A DNA stretch of 29,400 nt from Collodictyon triciliatum (Eukaryota > CRuMs). Position numbers and translations under genes: made by a program. Under the pieces are notes generated by a model, which saw only the letters and a program-made list of their open reading frames with translations, was not told the origin of the DNA and searched no databases. This document shows, one piece after another, positions 1 through 10,773 of the stretch (position 1 is the first letter of the stretch; each line of letters begins with the position of its first letter). The DNA lies in assembly GCA_043381765.1 (NCBI GenBank), contig JBHJMP010000957.1, positions 1-29,400 of the forward strand. Reading direction: 5' to 3'.

Positions 1-170
1 TATTATTATTTTATTATTATTATTATTATTATTTTATTATTATTTTATTATTATTTTATTATTATTTTATTATTATTTTATTATTATTATTATTATTTTA
101 TTATTATTTTATTATTATTATTTTATTATTATTATTTTATTATTATTATTTTATTATTATTATCATCATC
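1..170. repeat. (ATT)n/(ATTTT)n satellite
   Basis: The sequence is almost pure ATT units interrupted at irregular spacing by ATTTT, and it decays into ATC/ATT at its right edge. It lies directly upstream of the first recognisable coding exon of the + strand gene, so it is probably intronic or 5' flanking. It codes for nothing I can support. Confidence 0.95.
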
Positions 171-205
171 GTCACCATTATCATCATCTCTTAAAGAATA
201 CCCTA

Positions 206-2775
206 CTCTTGCCCACTCTTGAACAAAGCGGGTTGACAGACAGCAGCGGTCCAGTCACACGACAGTCACGCCGGACTCCGAATCACCGGAGAGTGGAGAC
301 CCGCGGTGAAGCCAAGCAGTTGGAAAAGCAGTTTGAGAAGCTTGTAGAGAAGGAAGTAGACAAGGAGGCCTTTGAATCGCTGAAGCTCATCCGAAAATCA
401 AATGGAGCGCGTTAGTCATCCAAATTATGGCCATCATGTGCACTATGCATAAATTATGTGCCTTCTATTCAGTTTTTCTTTTTTAAAAAAAATTAAAAAA
501 CTTTGCATACATATGCAGTGGACTTGACAGTTCAACCGAATCGTTATCATGAAGCCATACTAGTGGAATACTTGGTTTGCATGGGAAAATTCATGGGAAT
601 TGTTTTACCTCAATTATATTATTTTTATACGAAAAATAAACCATATAATGTTATACTAATTAAATCAATTGTTGTGTGAATCAAAAAGACATCTAGAGAC
701 CCGTTTCACGTCGTCTCTGCTGTTAATTACTTGACTGTATGGAGTGTATCGAATGGTGCTGTAACCCATTGTATTCTAATGACCTAATCTTTGCTATTTC
801 GTGCTGAAAATTTGCTAAACGAGTAGTAGCAGTATCTAAATATGTATTTTTTTTAATATCTTCTGAATAATGCAGACCATAATGCTGCTCGCTTGTTGGA
901 CCAGTTGTTCACCGAGCAAGTGTCCAGGTTGCTAATTATTGATGACCATTTAATCCTATCTGAAATTTCGGAATTCTTCTCTTCTCTGCTACTACTTTTG
1001 ATGCATATTAAGATGCGTATGTAAAAAAAAAAAAGTATTAAACCGATGGTATTTTACTATAGTGCATGTCTTGCACTCATTCAGAAACTCACGGGCGAAG
1101 TGTCTTTAGCCTCCAACGATATATATTCAAAGTATCCAAGTGTGGATGACCGCCCAGACGATGGTTTGTGAACTTTAATAAACTGAAATTTTGTTATGTT
1201 TTTTTTTTTAAAAAAAAAAAAGATAAATTAATATAAAATTTTTATGATTGTTTGAGGATCATATTTTACATCATCGTATTCAAATAATGTAGGTATTCAT
1301 TTGAAGAGAGAATACGAAAATCTCGGAGATTGCTCCAGCCCCATTGAGCATAATGATTACATATTGAATATGAAGAACAAACTTGTAATATTTCATTTCT
1401 TTTTAATTTTATATCAGGCCAATTGACTCGGCCTGTATGGTTTTCTTCTAGCGCAGATACCATATTTCTTGAGAAAGTAACTGAAAAAATAATTTGAAAA
1501 TTATGCAATATGGCCATATAAAATCACCAGGACATCCTACCGCAAGAAGTTGTCTACAGTCTGTCTATCATCTTTCGAAAGTACAGAGTCTCTTTATATC
1601 ACATCTTTGATTATTTTTCACTAGGTTATTACTATATGACTCAAATAAAAGCTTCTGTCTTATATAAAAAAAAATTAGTCTTGCGTTGTGTCACTCATTT
1701 GTTGGCCACCTTCGATGCAACAAACCATATATTTCTGGAGTCTTTCTCTTGACCCGCCATAAAGTATAATCGCGTCTATATTTTTCCTGCTCATTTCTTT
1801 CCATCAGAGCTTTGCTTTTACAATTTGGGCATGCAAGTAAATCGTATAGTCGTATGTCATTTTATTTTAAACGATTAAAATAAATGAAACGAAACATTAG
1901 AGTGCCATCATTTCCACCAATGCCATCCAAGTCATTGCATCGATTGGCCACCGTATCAATATTCTTGAACACGACAAACTTTATGTACATATCTCAATAA
2001 TAATGCTCATACCATAATTGTTAGTATTACAAACACAAATATTGATATTTTATGAAAGTAATCAACTATTTTATAGGACTTTGTCTTTCTGGGATTTCTT
2101 ACCAGGACACAAAATTCAAGTCTCTTTTGCAGCACAGTAATCAATAATTATCATAATTATTCTCAGTAAGAAAAACCAGGTTATAGCTTCAAGTGCTCTA
2201 TGACTCAGCCACAAAAATCGAATGCCAGGTCGATGCTATCTCCAAAGTCGCCTGTCTTCAAGCCAACGAATATGCAATATATTCTCTACCCGAGTGCTTT
2301 TATCAACTAACCACCGAGCTCTTTGCCACATCTACGGACTTGCCCATTATATACGCTCTCCTTGGGGTTTGCACCTGAATAAGAAGAAAAATAACGAGAA
2401 GAGGAATAAGATGATAACAATAATAATTTAAATGCGTGACTAAGAGATTATATATACAACATCCACCGCCATACCTAGCTATTCTACCGCCTATCATCTC
2501 TTGGAAAGAATATACGAAAATCTCTGGTCAAACAGCGCAACTTTGTTCTCCGTCTTCTGGGACTTGCGCGGGTGGATGCTCATCCTTTCAACTTTCCAAA
2601 AATCATCGGACCCATTCTGACCCAACTGTGCCAATGTCCCGAGTCTGTACAATTCTTTCGGCCGTACGAGGAGGACATCGTAACGCTGGCCATGGAGGCC
2701 AGTAGCCTGGATGAAATCTGGCCCATCATCCTCCACCAAATGGCAAACTCTCCGCCGCGCTCAGTCGTGCAGTAG
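206..2775 (+). CDS. HEAT/ARM-like helical repeat protein, multi-exon, 5' partial
   Basis: I do not recognise the family. I traced exons with GT-AG ends and mostly consistent phase: about 206-410, 531-574, 697-721, 876 to about 918, 1085-1163, 1293-1384, 1531-1580, 1679-1763, 1808-1836, 1903-1984, 2106-2136, 2194-2366 and 2479-2775, with the stop TAG at 2773-2775. The first visible exon is charged and helical (EAKQLEKQFEKLVEKEVDK). Later exons read as amphipathic helices, for example DILPQEVVYSLSIIFR, NAIQVIASIGHRINILEHDK, and the last exon with FVLRLLGLARVDAHPF followed by IIGPILTQLCQCPESVQFF. This leucine/isoleucine-rich pattern is what HEAT or armadillo scaffolds look like, so an adaptor or scaffold role is an inference from fold alone. 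Two exons are very short (25 and 29 nt). The exon at 876 fits best with a weak donor (GTGTCC). The start codon is not visible; the gene may begin left of the satellite. Exon coding is well supported, function is not. Confidence 0.65.
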
Positions 2776-3110
2776 CGCGAACACAAACACACATGAATAC
2801 ACATGCATATCCTCCTCATCTCTGAAACATAGCTTTGTTGAGTAGACGAAAGAGTGCGACCTATCTAGTAAAAACAAACAAGCAAACAAACAAACAAACA
2901 AACAAACAAACAAACAAACAAACAAACAAACAAACAAACAAACAAACAAACAAACAAACAAACAAACAAACAAACAAACGCACAGATAGGTAGGCAGACA
3001 CACGAAAATGGGCCAACACAGAGGCAATATCATGACTTCTCTACGATGCCACATCTGTGCGAAAGGAAAAGTTTATTCCTTGATGCAGATTCGCCTGCTG
3101 TTTGTGCATT
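2776..3110. other. Short region between convergent gene ends
   Basis: This is the gap between the stop of the + strand helical-repeat gene and the stop of the - strand transgelin-like gene. It holds the 3' ends of both transcripts and an (AAAC)n satellite. I see no further exon. The long Cys-Leu-Phe-Val reading frame across it on the - strand is just the repeat. Confidence 0.7.
2872..2979. repeat. (AAAC)n microsatellite
   Basis: About 26 nearly perfect AAAC units, with one AAGC variant near the left end, lie in the 3' space between two convergent genes. On the opposite strand it gives a repetitive CLFV frame that is not a gene. Confidence 0.97.
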
Positions 3111-4071
3111 TTAGCCGGTCTTGCGGATGATTTCGCGGGAGCTGTCAAACATGCCGCTTTGGCTGGCTCCGCCTTGTGAGCCTTTGCTTGTCAGGGGCAC
3201 TTCCATCTTCGCGCGGTTCAGAACATCTTCGGAAAAGTTTCGCTCCTACACATATGAGCAAAGTAGGTGTCACAACAAACCTTGAAACATGTACCACTTT
3301 TCTTTTTTTTTTTTTTTTTTTTGATAGAGCTGTAGTACATTTCGCTCAGCTTCCTTCACTCCCAGGCGCGGGCCGTTGTAGCCAGGCACTTTCTGAGCCA
3401 CACGACCGAGAGAATGGATGCACTGAATGACTTGAGGCCAGTTCTTTTCCTCGTAGAGATCAACAGGTGAGAAGAGATCGGTGTCGAGGACGCCGAGCGA
3501 CTTGCATCCGGAGACGAAGTTACTGAGGTTTTCCTATATGGTATTTATTTATTTAACTATGTGATCAAAGCAAAGTAGCTACCATAAAAGTTTGGATAGA
3601 TATAGAAAGGAAGGCAACAGCCCTGCTCACATCCAATAGCATTCAGGAAAATGAAGTGGGAAAGAAGGAAGGAAGAAAAATGAAAAGAAGAAAATCGTGT
3701 GAACTAGTTGAATCCAGAGGTACCCACCATCTGCATGAAAACCATGCTGTTTGTGTTGATCTTTTTGACTGTGCTTGGTTTAACGCGGTTGATGGCGCTA
3801 CCAGAAAAGAGAAGATAGAAAAACAAAAGGAAAACGTTTCTTTACACATGGTCGAACTTTCAGAAGTCTGTCGTTTTTGAGGGACAAATACTTACTTGCA
3901 TAGACGCACGCCGTTCTTGAGCCAGTCTTGCAGGCGGCTTTTGCCCGAGCTTTCTCCAAGCAGGCTCTCCAACCACTGTCTGCAGTCATCCTCCATGCGC
4001 TGATCAAACTTTGCAGCCTGCTTTGCGGCGAGTTCCGCATCCAGGCCGTAGACTGGGGCTTTGTTGGACAT
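3111..4071 (-). CDS. Transgelin/calponin-family actin-binding protein (CH domain plus one calponin repeat), complete
   Basis: Four exons on the - strand: 4071-3896, 3797-3728, 3533-3339 and 3245-3111, total 576 nt, 191 aa, close to the roughly 200 aa of transgelins. All phases agree. Exon 1 starts at an ATG (MSNKAPVYGLD) and carries the start of the calponin-homology domain (RMEDDCRQWLESLLGE, LKNGVRLC). Exon 2 gives VKKINTNSMVFMQM, the CH segment that precedes the helix ENLSNFVSGCKSLGV in exon 3. Exon 3 also has the CH hallmark DLYEEKNWPQVIQCIHSLGR and the linker GPRLGVKEAERN. Exon 4 ends with one calponin repeat (SKGSQGGASQSGMFDSSREI), then the stop. Family knowledge: such proteins bind and bundle F-actin in the cytoplasm. 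The upstream region contains a long (TTTTTGG)n repeat. Donors are GTAAGT, GTGGGT and GTACTA. I am very sure of family and structure. Confidence 0.96.
3301..3322. repeat. Poly-T tract in transgelin-like intron 3
   Basis: A run of about 20 T on the + strand falls inside the 93-nt intron between exons 3 and 4 of the transgelin-like gene. On the sense strand it is poly-A, so it is not the acceptor's pyrimidine tract. Confidence 0.9.
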
Positions 4072-4749
4072 GTGCGCGTTTCTTCTGTGGCTGTGTGAGG
4101 AGTGGTCGAAGGAAAGGATCGAGGTTTTATTTGGTTCCTTTGTCCTTTGTTTTTTGTTTCTGGTTTTTGGTTTTTGGTTTTTGGTTTTTGGTTTTTGGTT
4201 TTTGGTTTTTGGTTTTTGGTTTTTGGTTTTTGGTTTTTGGTTTTTGGTTTTTTGTTTTTTCGGGTTTTTTTTTTTTTTTTTTTGATATTTTCCTACTGCC
4301 TCGCTTTTTATTCCGGCTTTGACAGGATCGCGACGATGTGGCGTGCTTTGTTGTGACAGGCGCGTTCAGAGGAACCAGCATAAGGGAAAATAGCAATTTT
4401 CTGTTCGATTCAATCAAAATATTATGAATGTGGAATTTATAATGGCAGACGTTTCCCACAGCTTCTTACCTCATCTTGCTCAGTGCGCTACGTTGTGTTC
4501 GATTCCCAAATTGTATCCTGCATGAGGGTAGGCTTGGCTTAAACATTGAAGCGTGTTTGGAGGTGGCGATAGAGGAACCCGACGATTGCGCGCTTTTACT
4601 GTATGAGTCATTTTTTGAGCGCATTTCTTAGAGTTGATTGCAAGGATGGTGTAATTTCATCGATGTTTTCATTGGGTTAGATATCGGCACTTTGTCTCTC
4701 GCTACTTCCTGGCTAGTTGGAGGAGTCTTTGTAGCCCCAGGAGTGGCAT
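4072..4749. other. Intergenic region between transgelin-like 5' end and RhoGAP 3' end
   Basis: This stretch must hold the promoter and 5' UTR of the transgelin-like gene and the 3' UTR of the RhoGAP gene upstream. It contains the (TTTTTGG)n array and, from about 4290, ordinary sequence of somewhat higher GC in which I could not define an exon. I saw no convincing TATA or other motif. Confidence 0.5.
4161..4260. repeat. (TTTTTGG)n heptamer array
   Basis: About 13 nearly perfect copies of the 7-mer TTTTTGG lie about 90 bp upstream of the transgelin-like ATG, i.e. in its 5' UTR or promoter. The array ends in a T-rich stretch. The frames FWFLVFG and KTKNQKP across it are repeat artefacts. Confidence 0.97.
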
Positions 4750-7700
4750 TTATTCGGATGGTTTGGACCTTGGGATGCGGCGTCTGTAGAAAAAGTTCAA
4801 AACATGGTAGATAAATGATGCAATCTTCTGTGAGAAAAGAAGCCCCTCCACAGGAGACGACTGCTCGGACGTGCGGTACAAATTTGGTGCTATTACGATG
4901 GCTACAGGCATGATAGGAATAATGATGATATTGTACATAAAATACATTTGGTTATTGAAAGAAAATACGTCATGCGGTTCTCTTATTTCTATATAAAAAA
5001 AAAATACCAAAAAAGAAAAAGGACAAGAGAAAAAGGCTATCCGTCAGCTAGGAGGCATTTTATAGGATTCTGTACGAAAAACGAACCAAGATTCTTTGTG
5101 TTCATTTTGTTCTGGGAGGAATAATATGCCACATCAACAAATAACTCAAATAGCCAGGCGAGCAGTTTGAAAATAGAGTCAGGGAGCTACAGTCATTCTT
5201 CGGGTCACTTTCTTACGAAAATTAAATGACTGCTTATTATTTTGTCTTTTGATGTGTAGTTAAGTACTTTTTGGAACTCGGTGACACACTTGTTCTCGTT
5301 TAATTCTCCATCAAAAAACTCGGGGTCGATTTGGTTCAATAAAGTTTCTGGAAAGTCTCGGTACCATAACTTTGCGAGCACATAATCAGAATTTTTTTCG
5401 CAATATGACGGTCAATATAGACAGAAAAAAAAACCAAAATATCAACGAAACAATCATGAAATGTAGGAGATGATTAATAATTGTGTATAAACCTGGAAAG
5501 GTATGCAGTTTTTTTTAAAAATTACATCTAAATTATTAAATATGACATCGATACCTTTATGAGGCACGCAACAGCATTTAAATCGTCTGTGTCTGTAAAG
5601 TTCCCATTATTAAGCTGTATCCTTATACGCTTCATCTCGGCTTCGTCTCCAGCTAAGCGAAAAATTCCTTCCTGTAAATGTTCAAGAAAAAATAATTAAA
5701 TTATTTCCATTCTAAAGTGATATCTGAGCCCTGTAATCAAGTCAACTAAGCCAAAGTACCTGATAAAGACCACCTTTCTCCACAAGAATCCCTCGCATCT
5801 TGGCCAAAACAGATGGCACAAAGTAAGCTTTTATTATTTTGGGGAAAAAATAATATTATGACTCTAATAGGGATGCATTTACATATAGTTCATAAGTCAA
5901 TAATTAAAGTAGAAAAGGAATTCAAGATTTTCTATTTGATCAGATAAGGATATCTAGATCATTTTTGTATTAAAATAACTCGATTTCATAAAAGAGGACT
6001 ATGGTAATCATATGAAAATACCGTTATCTTCGACCATAGTCAAAGTGGAGAGCGGTACACCAAATTCAGACTTTTGACTTTTTAGCTTAATAATTATAAA
6101 ATGACTAGGGCCGTCTATTGCATAAAATAATGTAATTTACTTTGTATTTTTTTATGAACGTACACCATTTTTTAAAGTTTTAATTTTTACATTTCTTGAT
6201 ATACGTTGGAAATGAAATTACAATTCCGGCACAAATAATGGTGAAAATAACATACCTTCTACAAGTACCTCCAGCACAATCTTCACCTCCAAGGTGCATT
6301 TAAAAGATATCTCAAAATCAATTGCCTCCGGCTGTTTCTGTGGTTTGAATAAAAAAAAAACATTGCTTACACAAAAGATTTCATATACAAGAGACGACAA
6401 TGGCTCGTGATGTTGAATTGTATACCCGTTTTGAATTGCTCGAAAGATGAATGGAATATAAGGCCTTAATCAAATCGAGAATGAATACCTTCGTGACCAC
6501 AATGCTGGGATTTTTAACTCTGAACTGATATTGTCCAACAAGCGGCGGCACCACAACTGAGACCCCAATCTTTGCGCGTGTTCTTTGGTTGGTGTGTTTT
6601 ATTTGCGGTTATAGGTGTACAGCAATTTAATTTTAGACACTTATGTGTGAGAACTCATCTTGGGCGTATACTTTCTCCAATTAATCTTAATCCCTTTATT
6701 TTCTCCATTTTTGAATAATGATGGTTCTATTTTCGGCAATTAATTCTTCAAATATCAAATACATGATGAAAATGAAATTTATGATTACTTTGATGTATTT
6801 GTGACGATTATCGAATCGGTAAGCCAGCAATCTAGAGGCAAATCTTGGTTCGGCTGTGAAAAGTCGAGGAAACTCTTTGATAACTATTTCGCATATTATA
6901 ATAATTGTGTCAGGAAACAGCGACTGACAACTCTCTAACCCAAGTAATACAAATAGATTGATTAATTTCCAAAAACCTGAATAAGTTGCGGGTCATTCTT
7001 CTCAGAGCGAAATAGTGACCTTGAGGTGACACTCTGGAGCAGTGCGTTCCCTGACCAAGATTTACTTTTTTTTTAAAAAAAAAAAAATAGTATGCCGCAA
7101 GCAGTACAAACTCATATAAGAAAAAAGTGAATAAGAACTGCGCATATTTTAAATGAGAGTATTATAATCATTCATATATTTACGAAATGCATTCAATAAA
7201 CAAGTTAAAAATAGACACGAACTTTCATCAATGGTCTGGTGTGCCTCTCTCAGATATTCATCGAATGTATTCTGGTCCATCGAAAAAAATATATCATTCA
7301 GAGACAACCTTTCGACCTCTGATAAGCCTCCACGACATGCACTATTTAATCATTACCCGAATGAGCTCCCACAGATATGTGCAAGAATGTAATATGATGT
7401 AAATTTTAACGCCACAGAACCAACAATCGCACCTCTGGTAAATTAACAGATAAATAATTCATGCGATTTATAAAGTTCCTATTTTCCTTTCTTTTATCCT
7501 TGTTTTGTTTTTTCTCGTTTTTCCTCGTATTTCCTCGTTTTTCCTCGTTTTTCCTCGTTTTTTCTCGTTTTTTCTCGTTTTTTCTCGTTTTTTCTCGTTT
7601 TTTCTCGTTTTTTCTCGTTTTTTCTCGTTTTTTCTCGTTTTGTTGTGTTGTGTTGTGTTGTGTTGTGTTGTGTTTTGTTTTGTTTTGTTTTGTTTTGTTT

Positions 7701-8889
7701 TGTTTTGTTTTGTTTTGTTTTGTTTTGTTTTGTTTTGTTTTGTTTTGTTTTGTTTTGTGACAGTGAACAGACCGAACTATCGTATCAACTTTCTTGGGGT
7801 TAAATTTTTTCTGAGCTGACTCAGAGACATTTGAAGGATCAAGTTGCCTGGTTGACACTTGAAAAAGGAAAAGAAAAGAACGATTTTACTTAAATTTGAT
7901 ATATCCTGTGTAGAAACTTTCTGGCTATGGCAAATGAAAATGCAACTTTTTAAAAAAGAAAAATAAAGGATAAGATTGTTTTTGATATCAACATATACTG
8001 AATATTAAGTATATATCGATATCAACTATGAAATAATTTCAATTATCAATATTTAAAATAAAATAAAAAAAAGGCGAGTTACCTATTCTTGAGCGTGCGA
8101 AGGATATTGCTGAGCCAAAAGACATAATTCGTGCCTCCTGATAAAGCAGTGTTACTTTTTTTTCTTTTTTGAAAGATAAATAGTGGGAAGGGAGATAAAG
8201 AAATAGAAAAATAAAGTGAGATGACTTTACCTCTTCGTTGGCAAATAAGTCCAATAAGATGGGAGGATCTCTGTGGTATGAATATATTATTTTTTAAAAG
8301 AAGAAGAAAGTCTAAGGTTTACAACAAGGCAAGGTATGAGAGGAAAAAAGGTCGAATATATCATTGTCTTCACCTTGACCTTACNNNNNNNNNNNNNNNN
8401 NNNNNNNNNNNNNNNNNNNNNNNNNNNNNNNNNNNNNNNNNNNNNNNNNNNNNNNNNNNNNNNNNNNNNNNNNNNNNNNNNNNNNNNNNNNNNNNNNNNN
8501 NNNNNNNNNNNNNNNNNNNNNNNNNNNNNNNNNNNNNNNNNNNNNNNNNNNNNNNNNNNNNNNNNNNNNNNNNNNNNNNNNNNNNNNNNNNNNNNNNNNN
8601 NNNNNNNNNNNNNNNNNNNNNNNNNNNNNNNNNNNNNNNNNNNNNNNNNNNNNNNNNNNNNNNNNNNNNNNNNNNNNNNNNNNNNNNNNNNNNNNNNNNN
8701 NNNNNNNNNNNNNNNNNNNNNNNNNNNNNNNNNNNNNNNNNNNNNNNNNNNNNNNNNNNNNNNNNNNNNNNNNNNNNNNNNNNNNNNNNNNGTGCAAATA
8801 GCTTGAGTATTTGTTATTGGCAAATTAAACGATGCAGAATCTAATGTATCATTACCCAGCTTAATGTCTTTTGCGAAATCAACACCCAT
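4750..8889 (-). CDS. RhoGAP protein with probable ASH/MSP-like domain upstream of the GAP domain; 5' part crosses an assembly gap
   Basis: The 3' exons are firm: 6337-6256, about 5826-5760, 5671-5555, 5369-5268, 5186-5087 and 4901-4750, and the phases of the last four agree. Together they give a full RhoGAP core: FVPSVLAKMRGILVEKGGLY, then EGIFRLAGDEAEM with the arginine finger (Arg of GIFR), NAVACLIK/LWYRDFPETLL, and NKMNTKNLAIVIAPNLYR. Family knowledge: RhoGAPs speed GTP hydrolysis by Rho/Rac/Cdc42 GTPases. Upstream exon-like pieces at about 6584-6489 (IGVSVVVPPLVGQYQFRVK) and 6337-6256 (FEISFKCTLEVKIVLEVLVE) read as beta strands like the ASH/MSP-type domains found in amoebozoan signalling proteins; this is an inference. 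More 5' pieces: about 6845-6790, 7060-6978, 7310-7220, 7857-7790, 8143-8095 and 8273-8232, and MGVDFAKDIKLGNDTLDSAS at 8889-8792, cut by the N run. The ATG at 8889 is a tentative start. Confidence 0.88.
7506..7758. repeat. Composite intronic satellite: TTTTTTCTCG, then TGTTG, then GTTTT units
   Basis: Three different tandem repeats abut each other inside an intron of the RhoGAP gene: 10-mers of the type TTTTTTCTCG (about 7506-7639), then the pentamer TGTTG (about 7640-7671), then the pentamer GTTTT to 7758. On the gene's sense strand the array is A-rich. All long frames here are repeat artefacts. Confidence 0.95.
8385..8791. other. Assembly gap (407 N)
   Basis: A run of N lies between two exon-like pieces of the RhoGAP gene. 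One or more N-terminal exons of that protein may be hidden here. The true size is unknown. Confidence 1.
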
Positions 8890-10773
8890 ACATAATTCTT
8901 ATATCTGTATGTTATAGACGCGTAGAACCTATTCATCAGTGAGATTAGCAGAGAAACAATACCTCACCCATATACATCATTTTTTATGATGTTAGAGCTC
9001 ATCCTGTGATTCTGTCTTTTAGTTATTCTCAATTTGACTCTATTGAAAATCATCAATCCTTAAAAGGTTGTCAATCATCTAACCAGTAACCAATACATAA
9101 AAAAAACCACTAATAATTCACTTTGGAATAGCCAAGCGAAATCATTTTTTCAATAAAAATATATCTTGGTTTTCTATGGAGAGAGGGACTAAAATTGGTA
9201 CACAAAACATTTTTTTGTCAAGTTACTTTAACTGCAAACAATTTTCACAAAGTCAAACGCTACATTCTTGCTATTATGTTACAAAGTCATCATGCTGAGT
9301 AACAAATAATTCATTTTTCGAACCGAAATAGTCGAATTCATACTATACACCCAAACGCAAATATTTACATGCATGCCATCAAGATGATGTGCAAATATCC
9401 CAATCAAATATATTTTCTCGTCACCAAATCAGCAAATAAAGGGATGCAAGGCGAGACAGTGATTAAATTGATGAATAAATATATAAGTACGGTATATTAT
9501 ATTATGTATTATAATTGTGTTGATGTATCTTTTTTTGTGGCACAAATCTAATTTTTTAACAGAATTGAGGTAAATTCCACTTTAGTGCTTCCATCGGATT
9601 TAACTCGATCGCTATTCCTTCCCAAGAAACCCATTCAGGTTGATTAGCAATCGATTATTTGCTTGGTTAAAAAAAGTGATTGAAATTGGAATCGGAATTA
9701 TATAAATTTACTCTTTTCTGTACATATAACGATTCATTTTTTATTTTGATGTGTTCAGATCACGAGATTAGATTCAATCTTTTTGACCAGACCAGCATCA
9801 AGCAAACCAAATCAAACTTGGTCAAGAATCAAACATGGATATACAATAATGATCAATCAATGTATAATGATCAGTTTCTTAGTTTATTTTTTTTTTTTTC
9901 AACAATCGATTAAGGTGGTGAGGGTTTTAATTCATTTTTCTACGCAACAAAAATGACAAGCTGACGAAGATGCAGTTGTCATATAAATCGAGCTTCTTTG
10001 ATTATTCTCATATTTTGTTCGATTCAAAGTGTAGCGAGGTAATCGACCTTTGACTATTCTCATATTTTGAGGGCTCTGTGAACCACCATATAATAATTCA
10101 GTAATAGCGGAATGATCGAAAAACTTCATTTTAAAGCATCCTTCATTGATTATCATCACAGGCTTCAAGAATGAAGCAAAAGATCCGAAATAGGCTCATT
10201 TATATTTTGTTTATTTTATTCATTTATGCCTGGGATATTGTTTTTGTTCTCTAAATATAGGCAAGGGTAACAAAAAAGTATTCTTTTTATTGCAAATATA
10301 AGTCTGCCAAAAGCATGGTATCCAATGGCAGTTTGAATATTTTTCATGACCTTAGCAAGCCCATTCTTCCTAAAAAAACGAAAACGAAAGGATTTTATTT
10401 AGTTTTGATCGCCGAAGTAAAAATTTTATATCAGAGCTAGATATAAACTCTCTAATTAGCTGAATAACATCACTATCTACAACACCTTGCAAGTTGCATA
10501 CAATTAACGCTAAATAGGAACAGTTTGATTTATAAATTTTTCATTAAATAAGGACAAGTATAGTCAAAAAAATTTAATAACATTTTGCTTTTAAAGTGAA
10601 AATCAGGCAAAGGCGCTGCTTCAGGACCGCAATATATTCAAGGGTACAGACGCGCATGAGGAGTTTAACTAATTGAAATATTATATATTTTCGTTTCAAG
10701 GAACTTTTCTAACTGAAGGACCTTAGTAAAAACACCAGTGATAAACTGACATTACTATAGACGCATTTATCTA
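8890..10773. other. No confident gene; isolated exon-like fragments on both strands
   Basis: This 1.9-kb region separates the tentative 5' end of the RhoGAP gene from the HMG-box gene. Open pieces with protein-like composition occur on the - strand at about 9560-9650 (PEWVSWEGIAIELNPMEALK), 9932-10168 (HSAITELLYGGSQSPQNMR), 10290-10369 (KNGLAKVMKNIQTAIGYHAF) and 10440-10510 (CNLQGVVDSDVIQLIREFI). One piece lies on the + strand at about 10610-10671 (KALLQDRNIFKGTDAHEEFN, then a stop). I could not join these into a gene. They may be parts of a decayed or low-quality gene. Confidence 0.4.
9997..10069. repeat. 21-bp direct repeat, two copies
   Basis: Two copies differing by one base (TTTGA[T/C]TATTCTCATATTTTG) lie at 9997-10017 and 10049-10069, 52 bp apart start to start. 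They fall in unassigned DNA. Confidence 0.9.

Noticed and set aside
1457-1476. 20-nt exon candidate (IPYFLR) in the helical-repeat gene
   Set aside because: Including it shifts the next exon into a poorer frame; skipping it keeps phase with the exon at 1531.
4011-4459. FWFLVFG and KTKNQKP repeat proteins on both strands
   Set aside because: They are translations of the (TTTTTGG)n array.
7406-7858. 150-codon Lys/Asn/Thr/Glu-rich frame on the - strand and its + strand shadows
   Set aside because: Most of it is the composite satellite. Only the last 24 codons or so (near 7857-7790) look like a real exon of the RhoGAP gene.
8221-8889. Frames of about 140-207 codons spanning the N run
   Set aside because: They exist only because N is read through; only the ends near 8232-8273 and 8792-8889 carry sequence.
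10600-10671. Possible last exon of a + strand gene (KALLQDRNIFKGTDAHEEFN, stop)
   Set aside because: It has an AG in front and reads well, but no partner exon upstream could be joined, so it is mentioned only within the unassigned region.
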